A stretch of DNA of 64,000 bases from Prevotella histicola JCM 15637 = DNF00424 (GTDB lineage: Bacteria; Bacteroidota; Bacteroidia; Bacteroidales; Bacteroidaceae). The position numbers were made by a program, and so were the translations under genes. Positions 56,140 to 64,000 of the stretch are shown piece after piece (within the stretch, counting starts at the first letter, position 1; the number at the start of each line of letters is the position of its first letter). The stretch covers positions 124,001 to 188,000 of the forward strand of contig NZ_BAJX01000004.1 in NCBI RefSeq assembly GCF_000613925.1, written 5' to 3'. Under the pieces are notes generated by a model. That model was not told the DNA's origin. It did no database searches and worked only from the letters and a program-made list of their open reading frames with translations.

Positions 56140-59100
56140 ATGAAACAATTATCTCGGATCATCATGAGTCTGTTGGGTATGATGTACTGTGTAGGTGTAA
56201 TGGCACAGAACGTTGACGTCAGCGGAACAGTCGTAGATGAACAGGATCAGCCTGTCATTGGTGCCTCTGTATTGCAGAAAGGTTCATCTAACGGAACCGT
56301 TACGGACATTGATGGTAATTTCTCATTCAAAGCTCCACAAGGAGTAACGTTAGTTGTATCCTATATTGGATACAAGACAACTGAGGTTAAAGCTGGTACT
56401 GGACTCAAAATTAAATTACAAACCAATGCCAGTGAACTTAATGAGGTTGTTGTAACTGGTTACACAACACAACGTAAGGCAGATTTAACGGGTGCTGTTT
56501 CGGTTGTCAATGTTGACGAACTGGCTAAGCAAAATGAGAATAATCCTATGAAAGCCCTTCAAGGACGTGTCCCAGGAATGAACATTTCAGCTGATGGTTC
56601 ACCATCAGGTTCTGCTACAGTACGCATTCGTGGTATCGGAACGTTGAATAATAATGATCCACTTTATATCATTGATGGTGTTCCAACCAAAGCTGGTATG
56701 CATGAATTGAATGGTAGTGACATTGAGAGTGTTCAGGTTCTGAAAGATGCAGCATCGGCATCTATATATGGTAGTCGTGCTGCTAACGGTGTAATCATCA
56801 TTACAACAAAGAAAGGAAAAGAAGGAAAAGTAAAAGTAGATGTCGATGCCTCTGTAGCTGCTTCTATGTATGCTCACAAAATGGATGTGTTGAATGCAAA
56901 GGAATACGGGCAGGTTATGTGGCAAGCATACGTTAATGATGGTATGGACCCTAACACAAATGGTTTAGGTTATCACTATGATTGGGGGTATGATGCACAA
57001 GGTCATCCTGTACTCAATAGTCTTACCATGAAGAAATACCTTGATGCAGCTGGTACAACACCTGCGGCAGACACAGATTGGTTTAAGGAAACAACTCGTA
57101 CTGGTGTTGTTCAGAACTATAATGTTGCTGTAAGCAGTGGTTCTGATCGCCATTCTTCTTATTTTTCATTAGGATATTATAAGAATCTCGGTATTATCAA
57201 GTCATCAGACTTTGACCGTTATTCAGCTCGTATGAATACTGAATACAAGCTTATTAAAGATGTTTTGACCATCGGAGAGCACTTCACTTTGAACCGGACT
57301 TCTGAAGTTCAGGCACCTGGTGGGTTCCTTGAGAACGTTCTTCAGTTTAACCCTTCACTCCCTGTATATACTGAAAGAGGTGATTTTGCAGGTCCTGTTG
57401 GTGGTTATCCTGACCGTGAGAACCCCGTAGCACGCCTCAGTCGTAATAGTCATAATCGCTATACTTATTGGCGTACCTTCGGTGATGCTTACGTAAACCT
57501 CCATCTTTTCAAAGGCTTTAACCTGCGTTCTACCTTCGGTTTGGACTATTCACAGAAGCAACAGCGCATCTTTACATTCCCTGTTACAGAAGGAACGGTC
57601 GCCAATCCAAAGAATGCTGTCGAAGCAAAGCAGGAACATTGGACGAAATGGATGTGGAATGCCGTAGCAACCTATAACTTTGAGACAGGTAAACATCATG
57701 TAGATGCAATGGCAGGTATAGAATTGAACAGGCAAGATGATGATTATTTCTCAGGCTATAAAGAAGATTATATTATCCTTAATCCAACATATATGTGGCC
57801 TGATGCTGGTACAGGAACAGCTCAAGCTTATGGTAATGGTGGCGGTTATTCGCTCGTTTCTTACTTTGGAAAGTTGAATTATAACTACGCTGACAAGTAT
57901 CTTGCTTCATTTACACTGCGTTATGATGGCTCTTCCCGCTTTGGTAAGAATAATCGTTATGCCACTTTCCCCTCTGTATCTCTCGGTTGGCGTATCAATC
58001 AAGAGAAGTTCTTAAAGGATAAACAGTGGTTGAATGATCTCAAGTTGCGTGCATCATGGGGTGCAACAGGTAATCAGGAAATCTCAAATATTGCGCGATA
58101 TACTATCTATGTCAGCAATTATGGTGTGAATGAGAATGGTGGTCAGAGTTATGGAACATCGTATGATATCACTGGATCAAATGGAGGTGGACAGCTTCCA
58201 AGTGGTTTCAAACGCAATCAATTGGGTAATAATGACATAAAATGGGAAACAACAACACAAACAAACCTTGGTTTAGATTTCTCTATATTCAATTCTTCAC
58301 TCTATGGAAGCTTTGATTGGTACTACAAAAAGACCAAGGATATTCTTGTACAGATGGCTGGTATAGCTGCTATGGGAGAAGGTAGTATGCAATGGATCAA
58401 TGCTGGTGCAATGGAAAACCGTGGTGTTGAGTTCAATGTTGGATACCGTAAGACAACCAATTGGGGTCTCCATTACGATCTAACGGGTAACATTAGCACG
58501 TATCGAAACAAGATTACTGCACTCCCAGCAACTGTCGCTGCCAATGGAACATTCGGTGGTAATGGCGTGAAGAGCGTCATTGGGCATCCGATGGGGGCAC
58601 AGGTTGGATACATTGAGGAAGGAATCTTCAAGAGTCAAGACGAAGTTGACAATCATGCAAAGCAAGATGGAGCAGCTGTAGGGCGTATGCGTTGGAAGGA
58701 TTTGAATGGTGATAAGGTTATAACAGAGGCTGATCAAGATTGGATTTATGACCCAACACCAGACTTTTCATATGGTTTCAACGTATATTTGGAGTACAAG
58801 AACTTTGACTTCACTATGTTCTGGCAAGGAGTACAAGGTGTAGATGTTATCTCGGACTTAAAGCGTGAGACAGATATCTGGGCTGGTTTGAACATTGGAT
58901 TCTTGAACAAAGGAAAGCGTTTGACAGAAGCTTGGAGCGCAACTAACCCTGGAAGCAATATTCCTGCACTATCATTATCTGACAATAACAATGAGAAGCG
59001 TGTGTCATCTTACTGGGTTGAGAATGGCTCTTATCTGAAGCTTCGCACCATTCAGTTAGGTTACAACCTCCCTAACAGCGTAGCCAGCCGGCTCGCTATG

Positions 59101-59241
59101 CAGCGTATGCGTTTCTATATCAGTGCACAGAATCTGCTGACAATCCATAGTAAGAGCTTTACAGGTGTTGACCCTGAGAACCCCAACTACGGTTATCCAA
59201 TTCCTCTCAACATCACTTTTGGTATCAACGTAACATTTTAA
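56140..59241 (+). CDS. SusC/RagA-family TonB-dependent transporter
   Basis: This 1033-residue outer-membrane transporter has a signal peptide ending VMA with Gln next. It has an N-terminal carboxypeptidase-like regulatory domain (about 25-105: VSGTVVDEQDQPVIGASVLQ), a plug domain (about 115-225: KALQGRVPGMNISADGSPSG, PLYIIDGVP, VLKDAASASIYGSRAANGV) and a 22-strand barrel ending NITFGINVTF. It imports glycan fragments with its SusD partner, powered by TonB. The TonB box lies near ELNEVVVTGY. It is the first gene of a SusC-SusD-DUF4960-GH32 operon, the order known for levan/fructan use in Bacteroides. Confidence 0.96.
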   Translation: MKQLSRIIMSLLGMMYCVGVMAQNVDVSGTVVDEQDQPVIGASVLQKGSSNGTVTDIDGNFSFKAPQGVTLVVSYIGYKTTEVKAGTGLKIKLQTNASELNEVVVTGYTTQRKADLTGAVSVVNVDELAKQNENNPMKALQGRVPGMNISADGSPSGSATVRIRGIGTLNNNDPLYIIDGVPTKAGMHELNGSDIESVQVLKDAASASIYGSRAANGVIIITTKKGKEGKVKVDVDASVAASMYAHKMDVLNAKEYGQVMWQAYVNDGMDPNTNGLGYHYDWGYDAQGHPVLNSLTMKKYLDAAGTTPAADTDWFKETTRTGVVQNYNVAVSSGSDRHSSYFSLGYYKNLGIIKSSDFDRYSARMNTEYKLIKDVLTIGEHFTLNRTSEVQAPGGFLENVLQFNPSLPVYTERGDFAGPVGGYPDRENPVARLSRNSHNRYTYWRTFGDAYVNLHLFKGFNLRSTFGLDYSQKQQRIFTFPVTEGTVANPKNAVEAKQEHWTKWMWNAVATYNFETGKHHVDAMAGIELNRQDDDYFSGYKEDYIILNPTYMWPDAGTGTAQAYGNGGGYSLVSYFGKLNYNYADKYLASFTLRYDGSSRFGKNNRYATFPSVSLGWRINQEKFLKDKQWLNDLKLRASWGATGNQEISNIARYTIYVSNYGVNENGGQSYGTSYDITGSNGGGQLPSGFKRNQLGNNDIKWETTTQTNLGLDFSIFNSSLYGSFDWYYKKTKDILVQMAGIAAMGEGSMQWINAGAMENRGVEFNVGYRKTTNWGLHYDLTGNISTYRNKITALPATVAANGTFGGNGVKSVIGHPMGAQVGYIEEGIFKSQDEVDNHAKQDGAAVGRMRWKDLNGDKVITEADQDWIYDPTPDFSYGFNVYLEYKNFDFTMFWQGVQGVDVISDLKRETDIWAGLNIGFLNKGKRLTEAWSATNPGSNIPALSLSDNNNEKRVSSYWVENGSYLKLRTIQLGYNLPNSVASRLAMQRMRFYISAQNLLTIHSKSFTGVDPENPNYGYPIPLNITFGINVTF

Positions 59242-59262
59242 TAGATAATATCTGATAACAAT

Positions 59263-60996
59263 ATGAAAAAGATAATATATATAGTGCTTATGCTAGCGAC
59301 GTTAGGCATGACGAGTTGTTCGGACTTTCTGGATGATCAAAAGCCTCAGGGTACGTTGAGTGATGAGCAGGTTAAGGACCCCAAATATGTAGATAATTTG
59401 GTTATCTCGGCTTATGCAATCTTTATTTCAGCAGAAGATATCAATTCCTCTTTCTCTATGTGGAACTTTGATGTGCGCAGTGATGATGCCTATAAAGGTG
59501 GCAATGGTACCAGTGATGGTGATGTATTCCATCAGCTAGAGATAGAACAAGGTGTATTAACAACTAACTGGAATATTAGTGATATGTGGCAACGTTTGTA
59601 TAATTGTATCTCACGTGTGAATACAGCCATATCACTTCTAGACCAAGTCGATGCTTCTTCTTATCCCAAGAAGAGTGAGCGTCTTGCAGAAATGAAGTTC
59701 CTTCGTGCCTATGCACACTTCCTTTTAAAGCGCTTGTATAAGAACATTCCATTCATTATTGATGCAAACTTAACAGCGGCCCAGTATAATACATTGTCTA
59801 ACCGTGAGTACACTAATGATCAAGGATGGCAGGTTATCATTGATGATTTGATGGAAGCCTACAACAATCTTCCTGTACATCAGGCTGACAAGGGACGCCC
59901 AACAAAGGCTTCTGCTGCAGCTTTCCTCACGAAAGTTTATATGTATAAAGCTTATCATCAAGACAATGAGAATACGAATGAAGTGACAAGTATCTCTAAA
60001 GATGACCTATTAAAAGCTATACAATTCAGTGATCCTGCTATCTATTCAGCTGGTGGATATGGTTTGGAGAGTGACTTCCACAATAACTTCCGCCCTGAAC
60101 CACAGTATGAAAATGGTAAGGAGAGCCTTTGGGCAATGCAATATTCCATCAATGATGGTACTAAAAATGGTAATTTGAATTGGAGTTATGGTCTTATTGT
60201 TCCGAATATTCCAGGTGTTACAGACGGTGGATGTGACTTCTATAAGCCTAGTCAGAATCTGGTTAATGCCTATCGTACAGATGCCAATGGACATCCTTAC
60301 ATCGGAACTTTCAATACTAAAGACTATGATAAGACAACCGATTATGCTGATCCACGTCTTTTCTTGACGGTAGGTATACCAGGGTTGCCCTATGAATTCA
60401 ATCCTAAGTTCATCATGGATCAAAGTGCAACTTGGAGTAGAAGTAATGGTTTGTATGGCTATTACGTAACATTAAAGCAGAATGTAGACCCAGAAAGTCC
60501 TTATTTAAAGAAAGGAGCTTGGTGGGGAACGTCAGAGAATCGCATCGTATTCCGTTATGCTGACGTGCTATTAGAACGGGCAGAAGCACTTGTTCAATTG
60601 AACGATGGTAGAATTAATGAGGCTATCAATATCGTTAATGAGATCCGTAATCGTGCTAAACAGAGTACTGGAGCTATCAGTAACTACCAAAGTGATTATG
60701 GTGTAAGGATGAATATTATGCCTTATTCGGGAACATATAACCAGACAGAAGCACTCAACATCATAAAGATGGAACGTCGTCTGGAGATGGGAATGGAGTC
60801 AGAACGCTTCTTCGACCTCGTTAGATGGGGGGAAGCTGATATTGTTCTGAATAAGTATTTTGCAGAGGAAGCGAGCCATTGTTCTATCTATACGAATGCT
60901 CACTTCACCAAAAACAAGAATGAATATTTACCAATCCCATACGCACAGATTGCTGCTTCTAACGGACATTACAAACAAAACATTGGACAATGGTAA
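59263..60996 (+). CDS. SusD/RagB-family glycan-binding lipoprotein
   Basis: This 577-residue protein has a lipobox (MTSC, Cys 19), with acidic residues soon after (SDFLDDQ), in keeping with export to the cell surface. SusD landmarks are present: the TPR-rich alpha fold with MWQRLYNCISRVNTAISLLD, the family pattern LRAYAHFLLKRLYKNIPFI, and the C-terminal segment IKMERRLEMGMESERFFDLV followed by YLPIPYAQIAAS. It caps the SusC transporter and delivers oligosaccharide. It starts 21 nt after the SusC stop, and the next gene begins 2 nt after its stop, so translation is probably coupled. Confidence 0.95.
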   Translation: MKKIIYIVLMLATLGMTSCSDFLDDQKPQGTLSDEQVKDPKYVDNLVISAYAIFISAEDINSSFSMWNFDVRSDDAYKGGNGTSDGDVFHQLEIEQGVLTTNWNISDMWQRLYNCISRVNTAISLLDQVDASSYPKKSERLAEMKFLRAYAHFLLKRLYKNIPFIIDANLTAAQYNTLSNREYTNDQGWQVIIDDLMEAYNNLPVHQADKGRPTKASAAAFLTKVYMYKAYHQDNENTNEVTSISKDDLLKAIQFSDPAIYSAGGYGLESDFHNNFRPEPQYENGKESLWAMQYSINDGTKNGNLNWSYGLIVPNIPGVTDGGCDFYKPSQNLVNAYRTDANGHPYIGTFNTKDYDKTTDYADPRLFLTVGIPGLPYEFNPKFIMDQSATWSRSNGLYGYYVTLKQNVDPESPYLKKGAWWGTSENRIVFRYADVLLERAEALVQLNDGRINEAINIVNEIRNRAKQSTGAISNYQSDYGVRMNIMPYSGTYNQTEALNIIKMERRLEMGMESERFFDLVRWGEADIVLNKYFAEEASHCSIYTNAHFTKNKNEYLPIPYAQIAASNGHYKQNIGQW

Positions 60997-60998
60997 TC

Positions 60999-62384
60999 AT
61001 GAAGACTAAGATAATAACATTTTTCGTTGCTTTAATAGCCCTTTTGGCATTAGGCAGCTGCAGTAGTGATAATGTATCTGACCTGCAACTTGACGGGCAT
61101 TGCTCTGTTGAAAATATCAAATTAGATGACTATCAGGGTATTGTAGATAAGACTTCACGTACAATTACAGTACGAGTTCCTGAGACTTATGATGTCACCA
61201 ATATGACAGTCTCCAAACTTTCAATAAGCCAAGGAGCTATTAGTAATATTAAAGAAGGTGACAAACTTAATATGATAGCTCCACAGGTTATCCGTATTAA
61301 GAATGGTGATGTGTACCTTGATTGGACCGTAAAGGTTATGAGAGACGAGGCAAAGATTACCTCTTTCAAGATAAACGGTATCTATAATGGCGTTATTGAT
61401 GAGGCTAACAAGACCATATCTGTCTATGTTCCAAACTCTCTCAATCTCCATTCACTTACACCATCTATCACCTTCAGTGCCAATGCATCTATTAGTCCAG
61501 GGTCAGGTGTCGCCACAGACTTCACTAATCCTGTTGTCTACACCGTCACAAATAACACGGCAACGGCATCTTACACCGTGACAGTAACAGCAATAGGTAA
61601 ACCAAAAGCTGTCTTTGTTGGACTCCCAGCAACGATGAATGAACTCAATATAGAGGAACTTACAGCATGTAAGTGGATGTTACAGAATATTCCAAATTCT
61701 CTTTATGTCTCCTTTAGTGATATAAAGAACGGAACTATAGACCTTAGTGAGTGTAAGGTTATATGGTGGCACTATCACAAAGATGGTGGTGTTGATGGGA
61801 AGGAAGCATTCGAACGTGCGGCACCAGAAGCAGTGAATGCCTCTGTAGCATTACGCGATTATTATAATAATGGTGGCTCATTCCTCTTCACTCGTTATGC
61901 AACCAATATGCCAGCAGAACTCGGAGCTGTAGCAAACAATGCTACCCCAAACAATTGTTGGGGCGGTAAAGAGGCTGATGCGGAGAAGGTTAATTCTCCA
62001 TGGAGCTTCTTTATTCAGGGACATACGAATCATCCACTCTTCCAAGGACTCATCATGAAGACAGGAGAACCTAATGCTGTGTATACCTGTGACGCTGGTT
62101 ATCGAATAACAAACTCTACTGCACAGTGGCACATTGGCGCAGACTGGGGTGGTTATGCCGACTATAACAAGTGGCGTACAGAGACAGGAGCGCAAGATAT
62201 TGCCTATGGTGGCGACGGTGCTATCGTTGCTTGGGAGTTCCCTGCAACAGGTTCTAAGGGTAAAATCCTTTGCATTGGATCTGGTTGTTACGACTGGTAT
62301 AGTATCGATGAGGTGCCTTCTCATTATCATGACAACATCGGTAAGATGACGATGAATGCCTTTAATTATCTTATGAACAATTAA
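60999..62384 (+). CDS. DUF4960-domain surface lipoprotein of the fructan-type PUL
   Basis: This protein of about 461 residues has a lipobox (LGSC, then SSDN). I start it at 60999 (MKTKIITFFVALIALLALGS); an ATG at 60990 is in frame but overlaps the SusD stop and adds three residues. The N-terminal half (about 30-205) has two immunoglobulin-like DUF5018-type strands repeats (ITVRVPETYDVTNMTVSKL, ISVYVPNSLNLHSLTPSITF). The C-terminal half (about 210-461) is DUF4960, with WWHYHKDGGVDGKEAF and GGKEADAEKVNSPWSFF. Genes with this domain occupy the same slot in levan PULs and the product is thought to bind fructan at the surface. Confidence 0.85.
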   Translation: MKTKIITFFVALIALLALGSCSSDNVSDLQLDGHCSVENIKLDDYQGIVDKTSRTITVRVPETYDVTNMTVSKLSISQGAISNIKEGDKLNMIAPQVIRIKNGDVYLDWTVKVMRDEAKITSFKINGIYNGVIDEANKTISVYVPNSLNLHSLTPSITFSANASISPGSGVATDFTNPVVYTVTNNTATASYTVTVTAIGKPKAVFVGLPATMNELNIEELTACKWMLQNIPNSLYVSFSDIKNGTIDLSECKVIWWHYHKDGGVDGKEAFERAAPEAVNASVALRDYYNNGGSFLFTRYATNMPAELGAVANNATPNNCWGGKEADAEKVNSPWSFFIQGHTNHPLFQGLIMKTGEPNAVYTCDAGYRITNSTAQWHIGADWGGYADYNKWRTETGAQDIAYGGDGAIVAWEFPATGSKGKILCIGSGCYDWYSIDEVPSHYHDNIGKMTMNAFNYLMNN

Positions 62385-62398
62385 AATAACGGTTTTAT

Positions 62399-63993
62399 AT
62401 GAAGACAATATTATATTCGTTTGCACTTGTCGCATGCACTGTAGCCCCTCTGACGGGCTGCAGTGATAACAATGTTGCTGCAGAAGAGAAGGATTGGAAC
62501 ACTACAACTTACTTCCAATCTACCGATGAAAGCGGACAAAAAACGTACTATAAGCCAGAAGTTGGTTATGTTGGAGACCCTATGCCTTTCTTTGATCCTA
62601 AAGCAAAAGACTTCAAGATCCTCTATCTTCAGGACTTCCGCCCTAACCCTGCAGGTACTTTTCACCCTATTTGGGGGGTGTCAACAAAGGACATAGCTAA
62701 CTATGAGTCCTTGGGTGAGTTAATTCATTGTGGTGGACTCAATGAGCAAGATGCAGCATTGGGAACAGGTTCTACTGTTTATAATGATGCCGACGGACTT
62801 TATTATACCTTCTATACAGGGCATCGGACACAAGCTTCAGCATCAGACTACGGAGAAATGGTTATGATGGCTACTTCTCCTGACTTCAAAGTATGGACTA
62901 AAAATCATACCTTCCGTCTGAAGGGAAGTGACTATGGATATAGTAGAGACGACTTCCGTGATCCATTTGTATTTAAAGGTGATGACAATAAATGGCACAT
63001 GTTAGTGGCAACACAGCAAGGAAGTAAAGGCCATTTGGCAGAGTTCACTTCTCCTGACCTCAAGAATTGGACTCATGCAGGTACTTTCATGACCATGATG
63101 TGGGACCGTTTCTATGAGTGTCCAGATGTCTTTAAGATGGGTGACTGGTGGTATCTTGTTTATAGTGAGAAGCATTCTGCAATCCGTCGTGTACAGTACT
63201 TCAAAGGAAGAAGTCTCGATGAGTTGAAAGCTTGTACGCTGAATGATGCTGGTCGTTGGCCTGATAGCCATGAAGCTTCTTAGATAGCCGTGCCTTCTAT
63301 GCTGGGAAGACAGCATCAGATGGACAAAACCGATATATTTGGGGCTGGTGTCCAACCCGTCCAGGCAGAGATAATACAGCTGTTGGAGCTGCTCCTAACG
63401 AACCAGAATGGGCAGGAAATCTCGTAGCACATCGTCTTGTTCAGCATGAAGACGGTACATTAACACTCGGAGAGGTAAAGGGTATCAACGAAAAATATAG
63501 TCAAAAGCAGGAAGTAAAGCTTGTAGGACAGAGTGAGAATGGTGTTGAAAAGACCAATAACGGATTCACACTCACAGGAGATTCCTATATTCTCTTCGAC
63601 CGCTTGGGCTATCACAACAAGATATCCTTCACAGTGAAGACTGCATCCAACACTGATAAGTTCGGCATTTCCCTCGTCCGTGGAAGTGATTCTGAGAAGT
63701 ATTACTCTATGGTTGTTAATCCTGAGAATGACAATACACGTAAGATTAATTTCGAGCAGGAAGGCAAAGCAGGAATGGGATTCATTGCAGGAGCTGACGG
63801 ATATAACTTCTCTCGTCCTGCTGATAATATTTATCATGTCACTATTTACACGGATAACAGTGTTTCCGTTATGTATATCAACGACGTATGCAGCTATACA
63901 AACCGCATCTATGGTACACAGAAGAACTGCTGGAGCATAAATAATTATGGCGGAAAGATTGATATAAGCGACCTTACTGTCAGTCATTATTAA
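62399..63993 (+). pseudogene. GH32-family glycosidase lipoprotein (fructan-active), frameshifted
   Basis: The lipoprotein signal ends LTGC. The GH32 five-bladed propeller shows GDPMPFFDP near the start, where the nucleophile Asp lies, the RDP motif in DDFRDPFVFKGDDNKWHM, and the acid in FYECPDVFKMGDWWYLVY. As written the frame stops at 63283 after DSHEAS. One added G at 63275 gives DSHEGFLDSRAFYAGKTASD and continues through the last blade and a C-terminal beta-sandwich to 63993, about 531 residues. GH32 enzymes cleave beta-fructosides. With SusC, SusD and DUF4960 upstream, levan or inulin breakdown is the likely role. The loss is probably a consensus error; if real, the propeller is incomplete. 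Confidence 0.85.
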
Positions 63994-64000
63994 CAGAAAA

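Overview
The window looks like chromosomal DNA of an oral-type Prevotella or close relative (Bacteroidota). The signs are SusC/SusD pairs, BspA-type leucine-rich surface proteins, an S46 dipeptidyl-peptidase 7, a bacterial glutaminyl cyclase, a GH66 dextranase-like protein, secreted proteins with a common short C-terminal tail, and many promoters with the Bacteroidota -7 box TAnnTTTGC. The genus is an inference from gene content; no rRNA is present.

Layout. 1-6925: a truncated sirtuin, three tandem FKBP prolyl isomerases, an Lrp/AsnC regulator, a C26-M19 peptidase fusion and a glutaminyl cyclase. 7589-12558: an SpmA-SpmB fusion, a Wzx-like flippase and DPP7. 12975-18576 (minus strand): Ogt, a DEAD-box helicase, NDH-2 and an M16 peptidase. 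18719-21912: a PfkB kinase, an FprA-type flavodiiron protein and a LOG-family protein. 22152-37853, glycan and surface genes: two GH16 paralogues, a BspA-LRR/GH66 fusion, a BspA-like protein translationally coupled to a 70-residue protein, and a SusR-like regulator beside a GH97 alpha-glucosidase. 38230-54219, mostly housekeeping: DUF3332, esterase, NUDIX, topA-aroK-speA, an ECF sigma factor with a putative anti-sigma, dprA, thioesterase, DUF2851, dapB, lepB and WbqC. 54578-63993: a SusE/F-like protein, then SusC, SusD, DUF4960 and GH32, the order of a levan/fructan utilisation locus.

The main unexpected finding is a family of intergenic repeat elements. Six copies carry exactly five 15-nt quasi-palindromic cores (AAAAGRYGCCCTTTT or its reverse complement) separated by 7-nt linkers, so each array is 103 nt long with a 22-nt period. 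A conserved tail follows, which folds into a GTAAC/GTTAC hairpin in four copies. A seventh element with unrelated sequence (core AGCACCAGTGGAGCT) has the same 15+7 geometry and its own hairpin tail.

A second window-wide signal is single-base loss. Six otherwise intact genes (FKBP 2, Lrp, flippase, NDH-2, lepB, GH32) each lack one nucleotide. Five are clear losses of one G from a GG or GGG run on the coding strand, and the lepB case is compatible with the same. This looks more like consensus error than gene decay, but only reads can decide.
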